Source of the DNA: an uncultured Veillonella sp.
GTDB lineage: Bacteria; Bacillota; Negativicutes; Veillonellales; Veillonellaceae
Length of the DNA stretch: 24,167 nt
Direction: 5' to 3'
Assembly (NCBI GenBank): GCA_934216375.1
Contig: CAKQBP010000003.1
Coordinates: 1 to 24,167, forward strand
The translations under genes and the position numbers were made by a program. The notes beneath the pieces were generated by a model. That model was not told where the DNA came from. It was given only the letters and a program-made list of their open reading frames with translations, and searched no databases. Below are positions 16,192 through 22,755 of this stretch, piece after piece; the first letter of the stretch is position 1, and every line of letters begins with the position of its first letter.

Positions 16192-17499
16192 ATGGCAATT
16201 GATCGCAATGAAACATTTGATGTTATCGTTGTTGGCGCAGGACCAGCGGGTTCTGCGGCAGCATTACGCTTAGCGGAGCAGAGGGTAAAAGTTTTACTCA
16301 TCGAACGCGGCACCGCACCAGGTGCTAAAAATATGATGGGTGGGCGCATCTACACACATTCTTTGGAGCGTCTTGTACCGGACTTTAGAGACCGTGCGCC
16401 GTTGGAACGAAAGGTGACAAAAGAGCGCATTTCTATTGGTACAGGCAATGAAATGACCACTATCGAGTACAGTTACCAAGATGGTGAACCTAATGAAGAA
16501 TCCTACGTAGTATTGCGTACTAAATTTGATAAATGGTTAGCAGAAGAGGCGGAGAAAAAAGGTGCTCTTCTCGTATCTAATGTACAGGTAACTGAACTTA
16601 TTACTGAAGGTGAAGGAAAACGTCGCCGCGTAATAGGTGTTCGCTGTCACGATGACGAAGTATATGCAAAACTAGTTGTCATAGCGGAAGGTTCTAATAC
16701 ATTATTATTGGAACAGGCTGGTCTTACAGGTCCTACAGATCCAAAAACAATGGCTGTAGGGGTGAAAGAAGTATATAAACTCAAAAAAGAGGATCTTGAA
16801 AATCGCCTCATGCTATCTGGCGATGAGGGGATGGCGTGGCTTACTTTGGGCGATATGACCGATGGTCTATTGGGTGGTGGCTTTATTTACACGAATAAAG
16901 ACAGTCTTTCCGTAGGTATGGTTGTAGGCCTTGAAGATATCGGCAAAGCCAATAAATCGGTAGATGAAATGCTATTAGCTTTCACAAGCCATCCAAGAAT
17001 TGCACCATTATTAAAAAATGGTCAATTGAAGGAGCATAGTGCGCATCTCGTACCTGAAGGCGGGTTTAAAGCTCTGCCTACATTGGGTGGTAATGGATAT
17101 GTTATCGTCGGTGATGCGGCGCGCATGTGTATGAACTTGGGGTATACCATTCGTGGTATGGACCTTGCCATCGAATCTGGCATGTGTGCAGCCGATGCGG
17201 TTAATGTAGCATTGCGCGATGAAAACATGGAGCGTGTTGCTAAATTGTATGAACGTCAAATCAAAAATTCATGGTTATATAAGGATATGAAGCTTTATAA
17301 AAATATGCCTGCCTTCCTCGCATCAAACCCTCGCATATTCAAAGAGTATCCAGCTCTTGTGAATCATGTGATGCGCGATGTATTCACTGTAAATGGTGAT
17401 GGTGCAGTCCCAATGATGAAGAAATTGATGGGTAGTGTAAGTGATGTTGGTTTAGTTACCTTGATTCGTGATGCTTGGAAAGGGGTGCGTTCCCTATGA
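16192..17499 (+). CDS. fixC: FixC-like flavoprotein, ETF-quinone oxidoreductase family
   Basis: The start at ATG 16192 is chosen because AAAGGAG (16177-16183) lies 8 bases upstream; an in-frame ATG at 16147 lacks such a site. The 435-residue product has an N-terminal FAD-binding Rossmann motif G15-A-G17-P-A-G20 followed by E38 in LLIERG, the FixC signature APGAKNMMGGRIYTHSLERL, and a second FAD motif G307-D308-A309-A310 near NLGYTIRGMDLAIESG. FixC is the membrane-associated subunit that passes electrons from the EtfAB-like FixAB pair toward quinone, with the ferredoxin-like FixX. The last 4 bases overlap fixX (ATGA), so translation is coupled. The true electron donor in this organism is not shown. 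Confidence 0.93.
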   Translation: MAIDRNETFDVIVVGAGPAGSAAALRLAEQRVKVLLIERGTAPGAKNMMGGRIYTHSLERLVPDFRDRAPLERKVTKERISIGTGNEMTTIEYSYQDGEPNEESYVVLRTKFDKWLAEEAEKKGALLVSNVQVTELITEGEGKRRRVIGVRCHDDEVYAKLVVIAEGSNTLLLEQAGLTGPTDPKTMAVGVKEVYKLKKEDLENRLMLSGDEGMAWLTLGDMTDGLLGGGFIYTNKDSLSVGMVVGLEDIGKANKSVDEMLLAFTSHPRIAPLLKNGQLKEHSAHLVPEGGFKALPTLGGNGYVIVGDAARMCMNLGYTIRGMDLAIESGMCAADAVNVALRDENMERVAKLYERQIKNSWLYKDMKLYKNMPAFLASNPRIFKEYPALVNHVMRDVFTVNGDGAVPMMKKLMGSVSDVGLVTLIRDAWKGVRSL

Positions 17500-17774
17500 A
17501 ACTAGAAGAGCGCTTGGGCGCCAATAAATACTATGTAGATGAAACGTCTCCTCATATCATTGTGGATGGCGCCGGCTTTAGCTTGGAAGAGAAAATGAAA
17601 CTCGTAAACGGCTGTCCTGCCGGTCTATATACATTACAAGAAAATGGTGATTTAGCCTTTGATTTCGCTGGGTGTCTTGAGTGCGGTACCTGCCGTGTTC
17701 TCTGTGGCGAAACAATCGTAAAAACTTGGAAATATCCGCGTAACGCTAAGGGCGTAGAATTTAGACAGGGGTGA
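17496..17774 (+). CDS. fixX: FixX-like ferredoxin-type iron-sulfur protein
   Basis: The start is the ATG overlapping the fixC stop by 4 bases. The 92-residue product contains C40 in NGCPAGLY and the cluster C60-x2-C63-x2-C66-x3-C70 (CLECGTCRVLC), enough to bind a 4Fe-4S cluster in the manner of FixX. It is expected to work with FixC on the cytoplasmic face of the membrane and carry electrons between flavin and quinone or another acceptor. Its length is usual for the family. It is followed 4 bases later by the EtfB-like gene, so all four genes form one operon. Confidence 0.92.
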   Translation: MKLEERLGANKYYVDETSPHIIVDGAGFSLEEKMKLVNGCPAGLYTLQENGDLAFDFAGCLECGTCRVLCGETIVKTWKYPRNAKGVEFRQG

Positions 17775-17778
17775 GTGT

Positions 17779-18768
17779 ATGGAGTTATTAGTATGTATCA
17801 AACAGGTTCCAGATACATCTGAGATTAAGCTGGATCCGGAAACGAATAATCTCATCCGCACAGGTCTGCCTAGTATTGTAAACCCTTACGATATGCATGC
17901 GTTAGAGGCAGCTCTTGCGGTAAAAGACCAATATGAAGGTAGTCGTGTAACCGTTGTCACTATGGGGCCTCCTCAAGCTGAGGCGGCACTTCGCGAGTGT
18001 TTGTCCCTCGGTGCAGACGATGCAGTGCTCATTACAGACCGTGCTTTCGGTGGTGCCGATACATTGGCTACAAGCTATACGATTGCCTCTGCCATCCGTC
18101 ATATTCAACGGACAATGAATCGCGAGTTCCAAATGATTTTCTGCGGCAAGCAGGCTATCGATGGGGATACGGCGCAAGTAGGTCCTCAAATTGCGGAGGA
18201 ACTAGGCATGGCACAAGCTACGTATGCTTGTGAGTTGACCGTAGATCAGGCGGCTCAAAAGGCGATTGTAAAACGAGAGCATGAAAATGGTTATGAAGTG
18301 ATTGAGGCCCCATTACCACTATTGGTAACAGCTACGGCTGAACTCAATGAGCCACGCCAACCAGGTCTCTGGAGCTCTATTTACGCGAAACGTTATGAAA
18401 TTTCCCATATTACATTGCGTGATATGCCTAATATTGATGAAAGCCGTATTGGTCTCAATGGCTCTCCTACGCGCGTTCGTAAGGTATATCAACCACCGCT
18501 TCGCGGCAAGGTAGAAATGCTTTCATCCGTGGAGGAAGGGGCTAAAAAGGTTCTTGAATTGGCCTATAATATCAAGCCGGAAAAGTTTTCTCATCTATTG
18601 GTGCCTAGCGAAGAACCTGTGGATGAGCCTGTAGATAACAACGATGAGGGCGTGGATGTAAAAGATCCTGTGCAGCGGGCTGCCACTGTTGAAAGTGTAT
18701 CCTCTAGTGAGTTTAAGGCGTTAGCGGCCGTTAAAGGTGAAGAAGGTTCCAAAGGAGGTGATCGATAA
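17779..18768 (+). CDS. fixA: Electron transfer flavoprotein beta subunit (FixA/EtfB)
   Basis: The protein starts MELLVCIKQVPDTSEIKLDPETN, the standard EtfB opening, and has the nucleotide-binding motif GKQAIDGDTAQVGPQIAEEL (residues 123 on, with D128-G-D130-T131) and a conserved TATAELNEPRQP loop. It pairs with the alpha subunit encoded next to hold flavin and carry electrons to FixC. At 329 residues it is longer than ordinary EtfB, which is roughly 260. The extra length is an acidic, low-complexity C-terminal tail (residues about 272-329) with repeated E-P-V-D motifs. Whether the second nucleotide is AMP or a bifurcating FAD cannot be settled here. The stop shares one base with the next start. 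Confidence 0.93.
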   Translation: MELLVCIKQVPDTSEIKLDPETNNLIRTGLPSIVNPYDMHALEAALAVKDQYEGSRVTVVTMGPPQAEAALRECLSLGADDAVLITDRAFGGADTLATSYTIASAIRHIQRTMNREFQMIFCGKQAIDGDTAQVGPQIAEELGMAQATYACELTVDQAAQKAIVKREHENGYEVIEAPLPLLVTATAELNEPRQPGLWSSIYAKRYEISHITLRDMPNIDESRIGLNGSPTRVRKVYQPPLRGKVEMLSSVEEGAKKVLELAYNIKPEKFSHLLVPSEEPVDEPVDNNDEGVDVKDPVQRAATVESVSSSEFKALAAVKGEEGSKGGDR

Positions 18769-18770
18769 TG
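18751..18770 (+). promoter_or_regulatory. Unusually long Shine-Dalgarno sequence for etfA
   Basis: AAAGGAGGTGATC (18751-18763) matches 13 consecutive bases of the anti-Shine-Dalgarno 3' end of 16S rRNA as generally known (GATCACCTCCTTT). It sits inside the end of etfB just before the etfA ATG at 18768 and should give strong initiation. Confidence 0.8.
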
Positions 18771-19769
18771 GGAGTGACAAATTTTGATGAATATAGAGAT
18801 GTCTTTGTCGTAGCCGATACCATCGATGACGTAGTGCATCCTGTTACGTACGAACTTATCGGTCAAGCTCGTCGAATCGCTAAGGAATTGGGGCAACTCG
18901 TTCAAGTTATGCTTCTTGGTGAGAATGTTCAATCCGAGGCTGAGGAACTCGTGGCGCATGGTGCCGATATTGTTCACGTTTTTGAAAGCCCTCTTTTGAA
19001 ATACTATACAACAGACGGCTATACAAAGGTTTTGACAGATTTCTTTGAAGACCATAAGCCTAATATCCTTTTGATTGGCGCTACGAATAATGGCCGTGAC
19101 TTGGCACCTCGCATGTCAGGTCGCATGAAAAATGGTGTCGTAGCTGACTGTACCATTTTGACGGTAGATACTACAGAAGGCCTTGTAGAATGGACGCGTC
19201 CTGCCTTGGGTGGCAATATTTTAGCTGAAATTATTTCTCCAAATCATCGTCCACAAATGGGCTCTGTCCGTCCTAATGTATTTAAAAAGCCAGAACGCAT
19301 TGCAGATAGCTGGGGCCGTATTCAAATTGAACAATTTGACCTTAAACCTGAAGATATTCGCATGAAGCGTCTCGATTTCATTCCGTTCAGCAAAGATGGT
19401 TACAACATCCAAGAGGCGGATATCATCGTGGCCGGCGGTCGCGGCATGGGTTCCAAAGAAAACTTCGATAAGCTCTACGAACTTGCCGATGCTATCGGCG
19501 GCGTTGTAGGTGCTACACGTCCTCTGGTAGAAAAGGGCTGGATCGAATTGCCATACCAAGTAGGCCAAACAGGTAAAACTGTAAGCCCTAAACTATACTT
19601 GGCATTCGGTATCTCCGGTGCTATTCAACACGTGAGCGGTATCTCTGGTGCTGACACAATCGTGGCTATTAACAACGATCCAAATGCAGAAATTTTCCAA
19701 CACGCTAACTATGGGATAGTGGGGGATTGCATGGAAGTGTTAAATGATATGTTGGCGCATTTGAAATAA
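18768..19769 (+). CDS. fixB: Electron transfer flavoprotein alpha subunit (FixB/EtfA)
   Basis: This 333-residue protein has a variable N-terminal domain and the highly conserved C-terminal FAD domain of EtfA. Landmarks are VAGGRGMGSKENF, GATRPLVEKGWIEL, the FAD-binding GQTGKTVSPKLYLAFGISGA (from residue 266) and INNDPNAEIFQHANYGIVGD. With the beta subunit it forms the soluble flavoprotein that accepts electrons from a dehydrogenase or NADH and delivers them to FixC/FixX. Length is normal. The gene follows etfB with a one-base overlap and a very strong ribosome binding site, and a long palindromic element begins 11 bases after the stop. Confidence 0.95.
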   Translation: MGVTNFDEYRDVFVVADTIDDVVHPVTYELIGQARRIAKELGQLVQVMLLGENVQSEAEELVAHGADIVHVFESPLLKYYTTDGYTKVLTDFFEDHKPNILLIGATNNGRDLAPRMSGRMKNGVVADCTILTVDTTEGLVEWTRPALGGNILAEIISPNHRPQMGSVRPNVFKKPERIADSWGRIQIEQFDLKPEDIRMKRLDFIPFSKDGYNIQEADIIVAGGRGMGSKENFDKLYELADAIGGVVGATRPLVEKGWIELPYQVGQTGKTVSPKLYLAFGISGAIQHVSGISGADTIVAINNDPNAEIFQHANYGIVGDCMEVLNDMLAHLK

Positions 19770-19780
19770 AAGACATAGTA

Positions 19781-19912
19781 TTTGAGCTCTACTTATCAGA
19801 CTAAATAAGACATAGGGATACCTATCCTCAGCCTTCATGGGTACGCATAGCGCCCAAGGCGGCTTCGAATAGGTATCCCTATTTATTTTCTTATGATACG
19901 GTAGAGCTCAAA
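19781..19912. repeat. 132-base nested palindromic element (structured RNA, terminator or MITE-like)
   Basis: TTTGAGCTCTAC (19781-19792) and GTAGAGCTCAAA (19901-19912) are perfect 12-base inverted ends. Inside, ATCA pairs with TGAT, AAATAA with TTATTT, and ATAGGGATACCTAT (19812-19825) with ATAGGTATCCCTAT (19869-19882). At the tip GCCTT/AAGGC and GGG/CCC form a further hairpin with an 11-base loop. T-rich sequence follows the 14-base stem (19883-19892), so it could end the fix transcript. The nearly complete self-pairing goes beyond what a terminator needs. No target-site duplication or gene was seen. Confidence 0.75.
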
Positions 19913-19991
19913 CGGTGTTGCATTAAATACAGATACGCAACATATCATTTTTGGAATAGGGGCGTGGCCTAGAGTCTATTACTTATTAAAG

Positions 19992-20000
19992 TGGTATAAT
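19992..20000 (+). promoter_or_regulatory. Extended -10 promoter for the first short-chain dehydrogenase
   Basis: TGGTATAAT (19992-20000) is a consensus extended -10 element. No good -35 is present, which extended -10 promoters can tolerate. It lies 40 bases before the dehydrogenase ATG. Confidence 0.55.
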
Positions 20001-20039
20001 TAGGCTATAGATATAGTTCGGATTGATAAGGAGGTTCTT

Positions 20040-20798
20040 ATGGCTCGTAATGTTTTTGTTACTGGTGCAACGTCTGGTATTGGTCTTTGTATTGCCGAGG
20101 CGTATGCCAAGTATGGCGATAATGTTTTGATTTCTGGCCGCCGTGCTGAGGTGTTGGCTGAGGTACAGGCTCGTTTGTCTAAGGAATATGGCGTGCGCGT
20201 TGAAACTTTGGTTCTTGATGTGCGTAGTCGTGAGGATGTTGAAAGCAAGGTTCCAGCAGCAATTGAAGCGTTTGGTGGTGTTGATGTCCTTGTAAATAAC
20301 GCAGGTCTTGCGCAAGGCTTAGATCCATTCCAAGATAGTACTGTTGATGATGCGGTAACTATGATTGATACGAATGTGAAAGGCCTTTTATATGTAACAA
20401 AGGCTGTACTACCTTATATGATTGATAAAAACGCAGGCCATATTGTGAATATGGGTTCTACTGCTGGTATATACGCATATCCAGGTGGTGCTGTTTACTG
20501 CGCTACAAAGGCCGCAGTTAAGATGTTGAGCGATGGTATTCGCATGGATACGATTGCAACGGATATTAAGGTTACAACCATTCAACCAGGTATCGTAGAG
20601 ACTCCGTTTAGTGAAGTTCGCTTTCACGGTGATGCGGAAAAAGCTAAAGCCGTCTACGCCGGCATCGATGCAATCCAACCTGAGGATGTGGCGGACGTTG
20701 TACTATACGTAACAAATCAACCTAAACGCTTGCAAATTTCTGATGTCACAATCATGGCAAATCAACAAGCAGCTGGGTTTATGGTACATAAGAAATAA
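20040..20798 (+). CDS. Short-chain dehydrogenase/reductase (YdfG-like)
   Basis: This 252-residue classical SDR has the cofactor motif T8-G-A-T-S-G-I-G15, NNAG in VLVNNAGLAQGLDPFQ, and the catalytic set S140, Y153 and K157 (YCATK). The basic residues after the first strand (SGRRAEVL) favour NADP(H). Overall style and length are closest to the YdfG group of NADP-dependent 3-hydroxy acid/serine dehydrogenases, as also seen in the LAQGLDPFQ and ATDIKVTTIQPGIVETPFSEVRF segments. AAGGAGG precedes the ATG. It stands apart from the fix operon, with its own extended -10 promoter. A hydroxy acid or 3-hydroxy amino acid substrate is likely but not proven. Confidence 0.9.
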   Translation: MARNVFVTGATSGIGLCIAEAYAKYGDNVLISGRRAEVLAEVQARLSKEYGVRVETLVLDVRSREDVESKVPAAIEAFGGVDVLVNNAGLAQGLDPFQDSTVDDAVTMIDTNVKGLLYVTKAVLPYMIDKNAGHIVNMGSTAGIYAYPGGAVYCATKAAVKMLSDGIRMDTIATDIKVTTIQPGIVETPFSEVRFHGDAEKAKAVYAGIDAIQPEDVADVVLYVTNQPKRLQISDVTIMANQQAAGFMVHKK

Positions 20799-20910
20799 AA
20801 CATCCTATGATTTAATGTGAAAGTTGAGTAAAGGACTCATATGTTAACTAAGGAGGCAAAGCAAGTGCAATAAAGCCGGATACTCTTATTTATAAAGGAA
20901 AGGCAAAAAA

Positions 20911-21672
20911 ATGAAAAAATATATCGTTATTACAGGAGCAAGTTCAGGCATAGGAGCAGCTACGGCAAAAGCTTTTGCACGTCGTGGAGAAAATTTAATC
21001 GTTATTGCACGGAGAGCAGAATTATTAGAAAATTTGAAAGACGAGATTGCTAACATTTCGCCTGATTCGGACGTTATTGTAAAACCTTGTGATCTCTCGC
21101 GTAGCGAAAATGTTTTAGCACTTTGGGATGACCTTAAAAGCTATGAGTTAAAGGCTCTTATCAATAATGCAGGCTTTGGCGATTTTGGATTCATGGGGAA
21201 TCATGATATTCAAAAAATGGTAAAAATGATAGATTTAAATGTAACTGCACTTGCGATACTTTCTAGTTTATTCGTGCGAGATTATAAATGTAAACAAACA
21301 CAGTTGATAAATGTTTCCTCCGTGGGTGGCTATTTTTTAGCGCCCGGCGTAGTACCGTATTGTGGAACAAAATTTTTTGTAAGTGCTTTCACAGAGGGCT
21401 TGTATCATGAGCTTGTACAGGATACGGATGCTAACATGCAGGCTAAAATCTTAGCGCCTGCGGCTACTAAAAGCGAGTTTTGTGATGTAGCTTCAGGTAA
21501 AAATGGATTTGATTACGATGCTTCATTTGAAAAGTATCATAGCAGTGAACAGACTGCAGACTTTTTGCTTACCCTTTATGATAGCGATGCATGTGTTGGC
21601 GAGGTGGATTTGACTAGCTTCGAGTTTAAGCTCAGCGGGCCAAAATTTAATTACCTAGCTACTGCCAAATAG
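20911..21672 (+). CDS. Short-chain dehydrogenase/reductase, second type
   Basis: This 253-residue classical SDR has TGASSGIG at residues 8-15, NNAGFGDFGF, and the catalytic S137, Y150 and K154 (YCGTK). IARRAELLENL after the second strand suggests NADP(H). It belongs to the broad group of uncharacterised DltE/YqjQ-like SDRs and is only distantly similar to the SDR just upstream, so the pair is not a recent tandem copy. AAAGGAAAGG lies upstream of the ATG. Codon use looks more AT-rich than in the upstream SDR, which might reflect separate acquisition, though I did not measure it. The substrate is unknown. The 112-base gap before it has no terminator, so co-transcription is possible. Confidence 0.88.
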   Translation: MKKYIVITGASSGIGAATAKAFARRGENLIVIARRAELLENLKDEIANISPDSDVIVKPCDLSRSENVLALWDDLKSYELKALINNAGFGDFGFMGNHDIQKMVKMIDLNVTALAILSSLFVRDYKCKQTQLINVSSVGGYFLAPGVVPYCGTKFFVSAFTEGLYHELVQDTDANMQAKILAPAATKSEFCDVASGKNGFDYDASFEKYHSSEQTADFLLTLYDSDACVGEVDLTSFEFKLSGPKFNYLATAK

Positions 21673-21794
21673 TAGATAGGAATGGATTATATATAGAAAT
21701 AGATACTTCTTGTTAGCGTCTCACTATCCATTTGGAATATAGATTTGTATAGTAGCTAATATAGAACTCAAGGCTTTATATAAGAAATAACTAC

Positions 21795-21823
21795 TTGAAA
21801 TTTCCTATCATTTAGGATATAAT
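21795..21823 (+). promoter_or_regulatory. Strong sigma70-type promoter for the exported DUF4367-like gene
   Basis: TTGAAA (21795-21800) and TATAAT (21818-21823) are separated by exactly 17 bases. Transcription would start near 21830, giving a leader of about 110 bases before the ATG at 21939. The rest of the gap 21673-21938 is AT-rich with nothing else recognised. Confidence 0.8.
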
Positions 21824-21938
21824 TATAAAAAAGTTTTGATAAAGAATATTTTATAAAATGTATTTTTATATTATAATATTCTTAATACATGTGTTGTATT
21901 TGTACAGATGTATTTGTAAGAGAGCGGAGATTATATTA

Positions 21939-22526
21939 ATGTTGAAGAAATTTGTATTGATGGCAGTTGCTTGTGCATGTGTAGGTTCTTATACTGTTGT
22001 TGGTGCTCAAGGTACTCTTGATGTAAAACCAGATCAACCTAAATCTGTGGTAGCTCAACAAGAAGCGCCAATGGTTGGTATGCCAAGTCCGTTTCATGAG
22101 TTTTCTACTGTAGATGAAGCGGCTAAATATATGAACATTACACCTCAAATGCCTAAGGTATTACCTGTGGGTTACAATATTGAATCTGTAAGTACTATTG
22201 ATAAGGATGTATTGCAAGTGGTTTATGTTTACCAAGCTGGTGAAGATGCTACTCGTAATCAAGCTGCAGGCAAACGCATCGTCCATCGTATAGCCAATGA
22301 AATAAAAGAAGATATCAGCGGCGATTATAACGATTTTCGTGTAACAGCTAATGAAAAAGTAAACGGCACAAAGGTTGTTTTCAAAGGCGGTAATAAAATG
22401 GTATATCTCATAGGTTGGACAAAAGACGGACAAACTCATGGGATGTATTTTGAACGGCCTGTAACTCGTGACATGGCTAAAGCCATCGTTGCTAATACAG
22501 TAGCTCCAAAACAACATACAAAATAA
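21939..22526 (+). CDS. Exported protein with a DUF4367-like domain
   Basis: The ATG at 21939 is chosen because it opens a proper signal peptide (MLKKFVLMAVACACVGSYTV, with likely cleavage after A23 in VVGA) and has GCGGAGA 8 bases upstream; an in-frame ATG at 21858 would bury the signal peptide. The 195-residue product has a Pro/Gln-rich spacer, then a compact domain that begins with the LPVGYNIESVS segment and contains QVVYVY, RVTANEKVNGTKVVFKG, VYLIGWTKDGQTHGMYF and PVTRDMAKAIV. This order (a P-x-G-Y strand, then strands ending in a 'see the gain through use' type W/Y strand and a final helix) resembles DUF4367 domains of secreted Firmicute proteins. Its role is unknown. No lipobox cysteine is in place, so it is probably periplasmic and soluble. 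Confidence 0.75.
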   Translation: MLKKFVLMAVACACVGSYTVVGAQGTLDVKPDQPKSVVAQQEAPMVGMPSPFHEFSTVDEAAKYMNITPQMPKVLPVGYNIESVSTIDKDVLQVVYVYQAGEDATRNQAAGKRIVHRIANEIKEDISGDYNDFRVTANEKVNGTKVVFKGGNKMVYLIGWTKDGQTHGMYFERPVTRDMAKAIVANTVAPKQHTK

Positions 22527-22533
22527 TATACAA

Positions 22534-22586
22534 GTCCAGGCCTAATGGGATAGGCATGCGAGCTGTGGTGAAGCACTCGCATGGAC
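22534..22586 (+). ncRNA. Predicted three-way-junction RNA element
   Basis: GTCCA (22534-22538) pairs with TGGAC (22582-22586) and closes two helices: GCCTA (22540-22544) with TAGGC (22551-22555), and ATGCGAG (22556-22562) with CTCGCAT (22576-22582). One base is shared between helices, so the A38/A56 pairing with T82 is alternative. It begins 7 bases after the upstream stop codon and lies just before a terminator, which suits a 3' UTR RNA or a leader control element. Family unknown. Confidence 0.45.
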
Positions 22587-22606
22587 ACTGTAAGGGTTTT
22601 ATATGG

Positions 22607-22636
22607 AACGGCTCCTCATATGAGGGGCCGTTTTTA
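22607..22636 (+). terminator. Rho-independent terminator
   Basis: AACGGCTCCTC (22607-22617) pairs with GAGGGGCCGTT (22622-22632), with one G-U pair and loop ATAT, and is followed by more T. It ends the DUF4367-like transcript, or regulates read-through into the transporter if the element upstream is a leader. Confidence 0.88.
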
Positions 22637-22665
22637 TTGGTATGCAAAACTTTCATAATGATAAT
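22637..22665 (+). promoter_or_regulatory. Promoter of the Nik/Dpp-type transporter operon
   Basis: TTGGTA (22637-22642) and GATAAT (22660-22665) are 17 bases apart. The -10 lies inside a Fur-box match, as expected for an iron-repressed promoter. Confidence 0.55.
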
Positions 22666-22672
22666 GATTCTA
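22654..22672. promoter_or_regulatory. Fur-box-like operator
   Basis: The 19 bases from 22654 (CATAATGATAATGATTCTA) match the classical Fur consensus (GATAATGATAATCATTATC) at 15 of 19 positions by hand count. The site covers the -10 region of the transporter promoter, so iron-dependent repression is likely. Confidence 0.65.
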
Positions 22673-22673
22673 A

Positions 22674-22689
22674 ATACCCATATGGGTAT
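22674..22689. promoter_or_regulatory. 16-base perfect palindrome, CsoR/RcnR-like operator candidate
   Basis: ATACCCATATGGGTAT is fully self-complementary and sits 1 base after the Fur box, near the expected transcription start. The ATACC...GGTAT arms resemble published CsoR-family operators, which respond to copper, nickel or cobalt. Assignment to that family is by resemblance only. Confidence 0.4.
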
Positions 22690-22755
22690 ATCTATCTAAG
22701 TATTACATTGATAGAATATAAATATAGCTATTTTGTGATAAAGAAGGCAGGTGAT

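Noticed and set aside
19856..19875. TTCGAAT stretch as a tRNA remnant or attachment site
   Set aside because: It resembles a T-loop, but no acceptor, D or anticodon arms fold around it, and it lies inside the nested palindrome.
22534..22636. Cobalamin riboswitch upstream of the Nik-type transporter
   Set aside because: GGTGAAG and CACTGTAAGGG are suggestive, but the full conserved core and the downstream B12 box are missing, and the span is too short for the usual element.
22642..22755. Upstream ATG at 22642 as the nikB start
   Set aside because: It would put the promoter, Fur box and palindrome inside the gene, has no ribosome binding site, and adds about 38 polar residues not found in this family.
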